A DNA stretch of 8,261 nucleotides from Coriobacteriales bacterium (GTDB taxonomy: Bacteria > Actinomycetota > Coriobacteriia > Coriobacteriales > UBA8131), in NCBI GenBank assembly GCA_031286245.1, contig JAITUO010000186.1:1-8261 (forward strand). The letters are read 5' to 3'. Position numbers and translations under genes: made by a program. The notes under the pieces were generated by a model that was not told the origin of the DNA, did not search any database, and saw only the letters and a list, made by a program, of their open reading frames with translations. Positions 1 to 5,831 of the stretch are shown here, in pieces (positions within the stretch are counted from its first letter, which is position 1; each line of letters starts with the position of its first letter).

Positions 1-1047
1 AACATATGGATGTACAACCCAGTTTTTTCAGTCGACCCATTTAGCTACTTGAAGAAGCTTGATAGCCCAATGCGATTTCATGACGAGCAAGGACGCTATT
101 GGCTGGTTGATTCGTATGAGTATTCAGTCAGTGTTGTCGAATACGTTTACGATTTATCAAGTAACACTACAGGCTCAGTTGAGCACCATAACCCTGGTCA
201 TGTATATGAGAATAAATACACACTCTTTGTATTCCTCAATGTTTCAGAGATTGAGCAACTACGCTCGACAACAAGCATGACAGTCCAAGGTTTGTCTCTG
301 CTTGTCCTGCCTTTTTTGTTCATTGTTAATCTGATGTTAGCCAACTTTTTTGTCAGTCCCGCAGTCAAAGCCTGGGAAAAGCAGCAGCGCTTCATCATTG
401 ACGCATCGCATGAAATCAAGACCCCGCTGTCCATCATTTCAGCTAACCTTGAGGTTCTGCAGGCCAATCAAGACATGACTGTCGCCTCGCAGCAAGCTTG
501 GCTGGATAGTATTTCAGTTGGTACCGGGCGGTTGTCCAAGATCAACGATAATCTACTGGAGTCTTTAAGGATAGAAAGAGGGAAACCTCTAAGCGACAAG
601 TCGATAATAAATATCAGTAAGCTTTTAAACGCCCTGGTTGATGAGTACACCATAATCAGTTTAACTAAGCAGATAGTCATCAGCAAAGATATCGAGCCTG
701 ATCGTTTTATCATGACCGACCCGATCTGGCTGGAGAAAGCCTTACTGGCGGTACTGGACAACGCGACTAAATACACTGAACTTGGCGGCCAGATTACTGT
801 CAGCCTGATAGCCAACGAAAGGACAATCCTGATTGAGATTTCGAATAGCGGGCCGGGAATTGCCGGGCACGATCTGCCATATATCTTCGACCCGTTCTAT
901 CGGTCCGATGATACCCGGACAGACAGTGACAGTCATGGCTTGGGACTCAGCATCGCAAAACAGGCAGTAGAACAACTGGGAGGCAGTATCTCAGCCACAA
1001 GCACTCCTGGCCAACAAACAACATTTCAAATCACATTAGGAGGATGA
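1..1047 (+). CDS. Sensor histidine kinase, 5'-truncated by window edge
   Basis: Membrane sensor kinase of a two-component system: it autophosphorylates a histidine and passes the phosphate to a response regulator. The frame is open to base 1, so the true start lies upstream; the first ATG in view is at 10, and residues below are numbered from it. Residues 1-88 look like the end of an extracytoplasmic sensor region, followed by one membrane helix (about 92-115). The H-box comes almost at once (DASHEIKTPL, His134, with the E/T of the HExxT phosphatase motif). The ATP-binding domain shows the N-box (LDNATKYT, Asn251), G1 (NSGPGI, 279-284), F-box (FDPFYR) and G2 (HGLGLSIAK, about 309-317), so all catalytic boxes are intact. 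No HAMP domain fits between helix and H-box. The partner regulator is not in view and may be upstream. The stop is one base before the next gene. The family is certain; the signal sensed is unknown. Confidence 0.93.
   Translation, partial: NIWMYNPVFSVDPFSYLKKLDSPMRFHDEQGRYWLVDSYEYSVSVVEYVYDLSSNTTGSVEHHNPGHVYENKYTLFVFLNVSEIEQLRSTTSMTVQGLSLLVLPFLFIVNLMLANFFVSPAVKAWEKQQRFIIDASHEIKTPLSIISANLEVLQANQDMTVASQQAWLDSISVGTGRLSKINDNLLESLRIERGKPLSDKSIINISKLLNALVDEYTIISLTKQIVISKDIEPDRFIMTDPIWLEKALLAVLDNATKYTELGGQITVSLIANERTILIEISNSGPGIAGHDLPYIFDPFYRSDDTRTDSDSHGLGLSIAKQAVEQLGGSISATSTPGQQTTFQITLGG
1038..1043 (+). promoter_or_regulatory. Ribosome binding site of the repeat lipoprotein, inside the kinase gene
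   Basis: A perfect AGGAGG lies in the last codons of the kinase gene, five bases before the ATG at 1049. It decides that start over the in-frame ATG at 1088, which has no Shine-Dalgarno sequence. The kinase stop codon falls between this site and the start, so translation of the two genes is probably coupled. Confidence 0.85.
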
Positions 1048-1048
1048 C

Positions 1049-2302
1049 ATGAGTAAGCCAATAAAAAGTATAACTATCTGGCATTTCATGAAAAGAGTAA
1101 TTACCTGGCTTCTATTGGTATTGATAGCCCTGGGATCTTTGATTCAGATGGCTGGCTGTAGTCTGCTCAATCCTGGACGACTTGTTTTACCTGCAAAAGA
1201 AGATATCCAAAAGATAATTAATGAGGCTCAGGATGGCGACATCATCGACATTGTAGATCTCTTAGTGCCTGAATGGTTATATATACATGATGAATACTAT
1301 GGGTACTGGAAAACTGTCACACGTTATGATGACTACACATTTGTTATCCCCAAAGGTCTTGTTGTTACCTTGGCAGGTGATCCTAGATTAACGATAGCTG
1401 GTATTGCGTTTGTCTGCGAGGGGGGTAATACCATAACTCTGGATGATTTGAATATCTACTGCTACCAAGATCAGGCACCATCAACACTGCATTTTACTTA
1501 TGGGAAAAATGAATTGATCTTGAAAGGTAGTAGCAGATTAGAAAATGCCTATCAACCATTCGACACCACCAATGATGAAAGACAAGGGTATGGAGCAGCA
1601 GTAGGAGTACCGCCTGAAGTTACTTTGACCATCAGCGGTCAAGGCTGTTTATATGCTACCGGCAATGGTAGCGCTGCAAGTATCGGCGGCGGTTACAACG
1701 AGTCAAGTGGGTCGATAATAATCACTGATGGATACATCGATGCTTCAGTTATTTATTCACAAACTGGTATGTGTGGTGCAGCTATCGGTGGTGGCTCTGG
1801 TGCTGCTGGAGGGAAAACAACAATAAACGGCGGCAGGGTTTATGTCAGTGCATACAATGGTGCGGCTGGAATTGGCGGAGGATATGGTGCAGGTATTGGT
1901 GAAGTCACCATTAATGGGGGTAAGGTTTTTGCCATTGCCCAAGACGGAGGTGCCGCTATAGGTAGCAGTGTCAATGGTGGTAATGGATTAATTAACATAA
2001 ATGGTGGCGAAGTATCGACGTACGGAAGTGCATTTAGCGTTTACAGCAACTCATCGCCTGGTATTGGTAATGGAGTCGGTGGCTCTGGTGTTGTTTTGAA
2101 TATAAAAGGTGGAATCTTGACTGCTTGGGGTGACGCTCACTCTGATCAGCAAGCAATCAATTGTATGCTTCGATCACTACCATCTGCTTATCGATGGTCA
2201 ATCCAGACAACATTAGAGTCAGGTACAGTACCAGAGACATTCCCCGACAAAGCATTTGTAAACGATCCCAGGTATTACTATGTTCGGATCGAAGCAGAAT
2301 AG
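1049..2302 (+). CDS. Surface lipoprotein with glycine-rich beta-helix-like repeats
   Basis: A 417-residue predicted lipoprotein. The N-terminus has a positively charged stretch and a hydrophobic core (about 14-35) ending in the lipobox-like MAGC with Cys37, so the mature protein would be lipid-anchored on the outer face of the membrane. Residues 50-200 are acidic and strand-rich (for example PKGLVVTLAG, NTITLDDLNIY). Residues 208-361 hold five degenerate copies of a pattern close to GAAIGGGxxxxGxITINGGxVxA, with turns at SIGGGY, AIGGGS, GIGGGY, AIGSSV and GIGNGV. This pattern is known from extracellular proteins of many anaerobic Gram-positive bacteria, often annotated as carbohydrate-binding, and is likely to form stacked strands of a beta helix. 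No catalytic residues are recognisable. Being coupled to the sensor kinase, it could be part of, or a target of, that signalling system; this is inference. The family is fairly clear, the ligand unknown. Confidence 0.82.
   Translation: MSKPIKSITIWHFMKRVITWLLLVLIALGSLIQMAGCSLLNPGRLVLPAKEDIQKIINEAQDGDIIDIVDLLVPEWLYIHDEYYGYWKTVTRYDDYTFVIPKGLVVTLAGDPRLTIAGIAFVCEGGNTITLDDLNIYCYQDQAPSTLHFTYGKNELILKGSSRLENAYQPFDTTNDERQGYGAAVGVPPEVTLTISGQGCLYATGNGSAASIGGGYNESSGSIIITDGYIDASVIYSQTGMCGAAIGGGSGAAGGKTTINGGRVYVSAYNGAAGIGGGYGAGIGEVTINGGKVFAIAQDGGAAIGSSVNGGNGLININGGEVSTYGSAFSVYSNSSPGIGNGVGGSGVVLNIKGGILTAWGDAHSDQQAINCMLRSLPSAYRWSIQTTLESGTVPETFPDKAFVNDPRYYYVRIEAE
1670..2131 (+). repeat. Five degenerate glycine-rich coding repeats
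   Basis: Within the lipoprotein gene, five units spaced roughly 25-35 codons apart encode a GIGGG-type turn followed by a strand of the form xITINGGxV. The copies are similar in protein but well diverged in DNA, so this is an old structural repeat and not a recent slippage array. Unit starts fall near residues 208, 243, 271, 301 and 336. Confidence 0.75.
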
Positions 2303-2348
2303 AAACTGCCAAAATGCATGCTGGTTGTGTTGGACAATGATTGCTAGC

Positions 2349-2355
2349 AAAGGAG
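2349..2355 (+). promoter_or_regulatory. Ribosome binding site fixing the solute-binding protein start
   Basis: AAAGGAG lies six bases before the ATG at 2362. An in-frame TTG at 2341 lies upstream of this site and would place the site inside the coding region, so the ATG is the better start. It also gives a normal lipoprotein signal peptide beginning MKLRK. Confidence 0.8.
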
Positions 2356-2361
2356 TCACAT

Positions 2362-3156
2362 ATGAAACTACGTAAACCGATAGTATTAGTGACGGTTATA
2401 ACCGCAGTCTTAAGTATGCAGTTCTCTGCGTGCAATATCATCGAAAATGTCGGTATTCAACTTGTCGACAGTGGTTATCTTACTGTCGGCATCAGCACCG
2501 TACGTCCTCCCATTTATACTTGGGAAGCAGGCAAACCGACAGGCTTCGAGAATGACCTGATGCAGGCAATTGCCGATGATATGGGTTTGGGGTTAGTAAT
2601 ACTTCCTATGGATGACATAAGAACTGAAGCCAATCAATACCTTGCCAAAAAAACTGTTGATATTGCTCTTCCTCATATGTCATTTGAAGGCATGTATAAA
2701 CCAGATGCAATAGAAAGCCAACCATATTGTAGGTTTAGTTTCGTCTGCTTGGTTAAAGACGATTCATCCTTCTCCAGCATAACTGATCTGAAAGGCAGAC
2801 CAGTTGGAATCCAAGCGAATACTTATGTCGAAACTCGAGCACTGGAAAGCCTACAAAGTGCTTCTATTTATTATTATTGGAACGAAAACGAAGGTCTTGC
2901 CGCACTGGATGCTGGTTGGTATGACGCAATTGTCATATACCAACGGCAGATTGACGACTATATCTCTCCTGTAAACTCACAAGCATTTCGTGTTATCGAT
3001 GCTTTTGAAACCACAGAGGCATTAAGGTTCTTAGTCAGCAAAAACAATCCGGCTCTACTGCAAGCTGTCAACGAGAGCCTAGATCGTCTGATTGATAACG
3101 GTACCTACGCCCGTATCTATGTCAAATATTTTGGTTTTGAACCGACGATAGAATAA
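2362..3156 (+). CDS. Orphan SBP family 3 solute-binding lipoprotein
   Basis: A 264-residue extracytoplasmic binding protein of the amino-acid type (bacterial SBP family 3), the usual length for that family. The signal peptide MKLRKPIVLV... ends at FSAC (Cys24), a weak but plausible lipobox. Family landmarks are YLTVGISTVRPP (39-50), GFENDLMQAIADDMG (61-75), DLKGRPVGIQANT (142-154), the YDAIV strand (187-191) and the C-terminal LDRLIDNGTYARIYVKYFG (240-258). The segment that normally reads MSxTxxR reads MSFEGMYK (106-113), and the Asp usually found after the DAxx strand is Tyr193 by my alignment to HisJ. Both residues that clamp the alpha-carboxylate and alpha-amino groups therefore seem lost. 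No permease or ATPase gene adjoins it. It may bind another ligand, or act as a sensory partner of the kinase upstream (inference). The gene begins 59 bases after the lipoprotein gene, with no terminator seen between them. Confidence 0.88.
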   Translation: MKLRKPIVLVTVITAVLSMQFSACNIIENVGIQLVDSGYLTVGISTVRPPIYTWEAGKPTGFENDLMQAIADDMGLGLVILPMDDIRTEANQYLAKKTVDIALPHMSFEGMYKPDAIESQPYCRFSFVCLVKDDSSFSSITDLKGRPVGIQANTYVETRALESLQSASIYYYWNENEGLAALDAGWYDAIVIYQRQIDDYISPVNSQAFRVIDAFETTEALRFLVSKNNPALLQAVNESLDRLIDNGTYARIYVKYFGFEPTIE

Positions 3157-3171
3157 CAGCTTACTAGTTGT

Positions 3172-3180
3172 TGCTATAAT
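3172..3180 (+). promoter_or_regulatory. Extended -10 promoter element before the membrane-protein triplet
   Basis: TGCTATAAT is a perfect -10 hexamer (3175-3180) with the upstream TGn extension. No good -35 lies 16-18 bases upstream, which is tolerated for extended -10 promoters. Transcription would begin near 3187, leaving about 35 bases of leader before the GTG at 3222. It suggests that the three membrane-protein genes can be transcribed separately from the genes upstream. Confidence 0.55.
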
Positions 3181-3210
3181 TGACATGAAACTGCAATGAG
3201 GTTAATCAAC

Positions 3211-3216
3211 GGGGAG
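3211..3216 (+). promoter_or_regulatory. Ribosome binding site fixing the GTG start at 3222
   Basis: GGGGAG lies five bases before GTG at 3222. An alternative in-frame GTG at 3216 overlaps this site and has nothing usable upstream, so 3222 is the better start. Confidence 0.7.
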
Positions 3217-3221
3217 TGACC

Positions 3222-3947
3222 GTGGCAGACAAAGCATCACAAGTCAAGATATGGGCACGATTGCTGTTTGTCACTGCAGCAATACAGATAGCCATTGCTG
3301 TGGCAAATTTTGCACTTGTGTTCTCCGGCTATGATGTTGTTTATGATCTTTCTGCTCCACTAGGTTTTGTCATCAATGTGCTTTTTCGTTACACATACTA
3401 TCTTCTGCTTGTTTTAGCTATGGCAATGCTTGGTATCTATGGGTTAAGAGTCAATCGAACCGGTTCTTCGAATGCGCCTTCACCCTGGTCGAAGATACAG
3501 GCGTACACAGACTTGTTTTTTTCTTTAAACAGCGGATTGGGAATGGTGACTTCAATTGCTCATTTGGTATTAGTGTACAAAACCGGTTTTGTGCAAAGTG
3601 ACTTTTTCATGCCTGTGATGACACTGGTTCGCTATATCTTGTTGTTCGGATCGGTTTGCCAACTGGTAGTACAGGTTATTGCCCTGGTTGATGCCAGGCG
3701 TGTAAAGACCACAGCATTTATTCAGGGAGTTGTCTTGGCTTGTTTGCTCTGCCTGATAATCATCAGTAATCCTCTATTTGAATCAATAACTAACTATGTC
3801 ATACGCCAGATAAACAACCCTGACATGATTATGATTGTTTATGGCTTTAGTTCAATGGTTTCGAGCTTATTGCCCGGTGCCATGTTGGTTGTACGGGCTA
3901 CTTGGGCTTTGGCTGTCAATCGCCAGATTGCCAATGCCAGCTTGTGA
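3222..3947 (+). CDS. Six-helix membrane protein, first of three tandem paralogues
   Basis: A 241-residue integral membrane protein that I do not recognise as a named family. Six hydrophobic segments are visible, near residues 12-34, 48-74, 98-119, 130-156, 166-183 and 205-230. Basic residues cluster in the N-terminus (KASQVKIWAR), the loop after helix 2 (LRVNRT), the loop after helix 4 (DARRVK) and the C-terminus (NRQ). This predicts both ends inside the cell. Motifs shared with the next two genes are SPWSKIQ (87-93), ALVDARR (154-160) and LVVRATWAL (222-230), all at the cytoplasmic side. It has no N-terminal GAILLIS motif and is the most diverged of the three. No catalytic, ATP-binding or transporter signature is seen. 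The start is GTG at 3222, and a promoter-like TGCTATAAT precedes it. The gene is certain; the function is unknown. Confidence 0.85.
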   Translation: MADKASQVKIWARLLFVTAAIQIAIAVANFALVFSGYDVVYDLSAPLGFVINVLFRYTYYLLLVLAMAMLGIYGLRVNRTGSSNAPSPWSKIQAYTDLFFSLNSGLGMVTSIAHLVLVYKTGFVQSDFFMPVMTLVRYILLFGSVCQLVVQVIALVDARRVKTTAFIQGVVLACLLCLIIISNPLFESITNYVIRQINNPDMIMIVYGFSSMVSSLLPGAMLVVRATWALAVNRQIANASL

Positions 3948-4030
3948 AGGCATAACTAGTATTCCGCTTTATTGAATGGTATGCAGGTTGGCAGGCATCT
4001 AATTAAGGGTTCGCTGAGGGGGAGATGTAA

Positions 4031-4768
4031 ATGTCGAGAAGAACAAGTATTGTCAACATAGGAGCAATCCTGCTGATATCCTCAGCAGCGATACTATGCC
4101 TGACTACGTTAATAGATTTAGTGCTCACAGCCATTCGCAGCAGTCTGCCAACTGATGCGCTGAAACTAATAAGCATTTTTCAAATCTGGTTTATCAGCAT
4201 CATCCCAACTTCAATGGTTATCATCGGTCTGTTGATGCTCGCTTTTTTTGGTCTGCAGGCAAACCGAGCTAACCATTCCAGAGCCGCTTCACCCTGGCCA
4301 AAACGCCAAAGCTTGGCTGATGCTCTCTTGGCCTTGCGGGCAGTGTTTGCGATTATCTCGGTGGTTGTCACACAAGTTTTTATCCGAGAAATAGTAAATG
4401 TCATGGATGCGAATTATAGTTTATTCCGCATACTTACTAGTTCCATGAATTATGTAATTATCTTCGTAGCAATTTGCCACCTGATTGCGCAGATTGTTGC
4501 TCTCTATGATGCATCAAGAGTCGGAACAGTTTCGCTGGTACAAGGTATTGTTCTAGTTGTTTTACATGGGATCACCTTAGTCGGATTCGTTGCGCTGGGA
4601 CCGGTATCTATACTACTTAGTGATCTTGTAGGTGATATCGAGTTGTTATTATTCTCTCAGCGCCTGTATTCCGTATTTACCAGTATTCTATACATTGTTT
4701 CGTTAGTGGTTCGAGCTACCTGGGCTCTGGCTATCGAACGTCAGATTGCCAGAACAAACTTGGATTGA
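4031..4768 (+). CDS. Six-helix membrane protein, second of three tandem paralogues
   Basis: A 245-residue integral membrane protein of the same unrecognised family as its two neighbours. It starts MSRRTSIVNIGAILLIS and has about six hydrophobic segments (roughly 8-34, 47-74, 98-117, 137-158, 168-190 and 212-235). Shared motifs are GAILLIS (11-17), IFQIW (49-53), ANRANxS (77-83), SPWPKRQSLAD (87-97), AQIVALYDASR (153-163) and LVVRATWALAIERQI (225-239). It aligns without a gap to the third copy, with about 115 identical residues in 245 counted by eye (about 47%). Positive charges again put both ends and the SPW motif in the cytoplasm. The ribosome binding site GAGGGGGAG (4016-4024) lies six bases before the ATG. 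An in-frame ATG-TAA pair sits directly in front of the start. Function unknown. Confidence 0.86.
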   Translation: MSRRTSIVNIGAILLISSAAILCLTTLIDLVLTAIRSSLPTDALKLISIFQIWFISIIPTSMVIIGLLMLAFFGLQANRANHSRAASPWPKRQSLADALLALRAVFAIISVVVTQVFIREIVNVMDANYSLFRILTSSMNYVIIFVAICHLIAQIVALYDASRVGTVSLVQGIVLVVLHGITLVGFVALGPVSILLSDLVGDIELLLFSQRLYSVFTSILYIVSLVVRATWALAIERQIARTNLD

Positions 4769-4851
4769 CTTTATTTGAATTGAAGGATGAGCATTCGATA
4801 ACTCGCTTGGTCAAATGAATCGAAATCGACAACGTTTAAGGGGGTAACAAA

Positions 4852-5613
4852 ATGTCAAACAACAGAAAACTCGTCAAAGTAGGAGCCATCCTACTGATAT
4901 CTGCAGCAGGCTTGATGTTGATTGCAAGTATCATTGACACAATTCAATCGTCCATGAGAGCCAATCTATCAGATGATGTATTAGGACTGATTTACATTTT
5001 TCAAATCTGGTGTCTCGGTGTCATTCCTTCGTTGTTAATCATTATTGGAATGGCTATGCTTGCTATCTTTGGCTTTCGGGAGAATCGAGCCAATCAATCG
5101 GGAGTTCCATCACCGTGGTCAAAGCGTCAAAGCCTGGCTGATACCATTTTTGCTTTGGGCAGGGTGTTTGCGATCCTCACACTAGTCATCACACATGGTT
5201 ATATGAGAACCTTGGATTTGTCTATGCCCTCAGATCTGAATCTACATCATCTGATCGCGAATTTCACGAACTACTCCATAGTGTTCTTTGCTTTATGTCT
5301 GCTTGTAGCTCAGGTCATTGCTCTCTTTGATGCTTCAAGAATCAAGTCTGCTTCGTTGATACATGGTATCGCTCTGGCTGTACTTTTGGGAATCAGTGTG
5401 ATTGGTATTCTGCTATTCGGACCTGTAAACAGTTTGTTACTTAGTCTGATCCATGATATTGAAGCATATATTTTCGCCCAGAACCTGTTATCCAGTTTTC
5501 TTAGTCTGTTCCTGATTGCGGCTTTGGTTGTCCGGGCTACTTGGGCTTTGACGATAGATCGCCAAATCACCAATACTACAATCCGGGATGCAGCTCCAGA
5601 AATGTATGGTTAG
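4852..5613 (+). CDS. Six-helix membrane protein, third of three tandem paralogues
   Basis: A 253-residue membrane protein, the closest relative of the preceding gene. Its layout is the same: GAILLIS (11-17), IFQIW (49-53), ENRANQS (77-83), SPWSKRQSLAD (87-97), AQVIALFDASR (153-163) and LVVRATWAL (225-233). A short polar tail after RQI extends about eight residues beyond its sister. Helices lie near 8-34, 47-74, 98-117, 137-158, 168-192 and 212-235. The ribosome binding site AAGGGGGT (4838-4845) ends six bases before the ATG. The lead-in gap of 83 bases equals the gap before the second copy, as expected if gene and leader were duplicated as a unit. There is no ATPase, kinase or peptidase motif. 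The protein may be a small membrane complex subunit or an envelope-stress or immunity-type membrane protein, but nothing in the sequence decides this. Confidence 0.86.
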   Translation: MSNNRKLVKVGAILLISAAGLMLIASIIDTIQSSMRANLSDDVLGLIYIFQIWCLGVIPSLLIIIGMAMLAIFGFRENRANQSGVPSPWSKRQSLADTIFALGRVFAILTLVITHGYMRTLDLSMPSDLNLHHLIANFTNYSIVFFALCLLVAQVIALFDASRIKSASLIHGIALAVLLGISVIGILLFGPVNSLLLSLIHDIEAYIFAQNLLSSFLSLFLIAALVVRATWALTIDRQITNTTIRDAAPEMYG

Positions 5614-5792
5614 GTCGATATTGAGCGAAAACTGCCAGAACCTCTGTAGTCTCGGAAATAACAAATCACATATCTGGCGGAGATCAGTAATTTTAAGGCT
5701 AATCAGACTTGATTGTCATGCTGTGCTAAAACCACTGCACTGTCTGAGTAACACAAGCTCGAGGAACACTGTTTTCGCTGTGCTATCAGGCA
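5614..5792 (+). other. Non-coding gap between the membrane triplet and the HEAT/icd/ahcY operon
   Basis: A stretch of about 180 bases, mixed in composition, with no convincing ORF under its own ribosome binding site and no RNA gene that I recognise. It has no stem followed by a T-run, so no intrinsic terminator is visible, although this is the natural place for transcription of the triplet to end. An imperfect stem at 5765-5784 (AACACTG paired with CTGTGCT, two mismatches) lies shortly before the downstream -10 element. Confidence 0.4.
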
Positions 5793-5801
5793 TGTTACAA
5801 T
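5793..5801 (+). promoter_or_regulatory. Extended -10 promoter element of the HEAT/icd/ahcY operon
   Basis: TGTTACAAT is a good -10 hexamer (TACAAT, 5796-5801) with the TGn extension. The -35 region 17-18 bases upstream (around 5772-5778, TTTTCGC) is poor. Transcription would begin near 5808, giving a leader of only 20-35 bases. It falls in the only sizeable gap before the downstream metabolic genes. Confidence 0.5.
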
Positions 5802-5824
5802 ATATACATTGATGTCTTACACAT

Positions 5825-5831
5825 AAAGGAG
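5825..5831 (+). promoter_or_regulatory. Ribosome binding site with no standard start at normal distance
   Basis: AAAGGAG at 5825-5831 overlaps the first base of the in-frame GTG at 5831, so that codon cannot easily be the start used with this site. Eight bases downstream the same frame has ATA (5840), followed by CCC GAA AAA. No ATG, GTG or TTG in the coding frame lies at a normal spacing. Confidence 0.55.

Noticed and set aside
1088..1090. Internal ATG as start of the repeat lipoprotein
   Set aside because: It would give a more compact signal peptide (MKRVITW), but no Shine-Dalgarno precedes it, while ATG 1049 has a perfect AGGAGG.
1670..2131. Glycine-rich repeats as a CRISPR or DNA-level tandem array
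   Set aside because: The units are similar only as protein; the DNA copies are diverged, unequal in length and lie within one reading frame.
2341..2361. TTG start for the solute-binding protein
   Set aside because: It would put the Shine-Dalgarno AAAGGAG within the coding region and add residues before a normal signal peptide; ATG 2362 is better.
3154..3174. Short inverted repeat after the solute-binding protein gene as a terminator
   Set aside because: Only about four pairs (AACA/TGTT) and no T-run.
3180..3185. TTGACA as a -35 box
   Set aside because: No -10-like hexamer lies 16-18 bases downstream, and transcription would start within the ribosome binding region. It overlaps a better -10 element.
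3216..3221. GTG start at 3216 for the first membrane protein
   Set aside because: It overlaps the GGGGAG binding site; GTG 3222 has the right spacing.
3222..5613. Membrane triplet as ABC permease subunits for the orphan binding protein
   Set aside because: No EAA-type permease loop is seen, no ATPase gene is nearby, and a promoter-like element separates them from the binding-protein gene.
5765..5784. Imperfect stem (AACACTG / CTGTGCT) as a terminator
   Set aside because: Two mismatches in seven pairs and no T-run after it.
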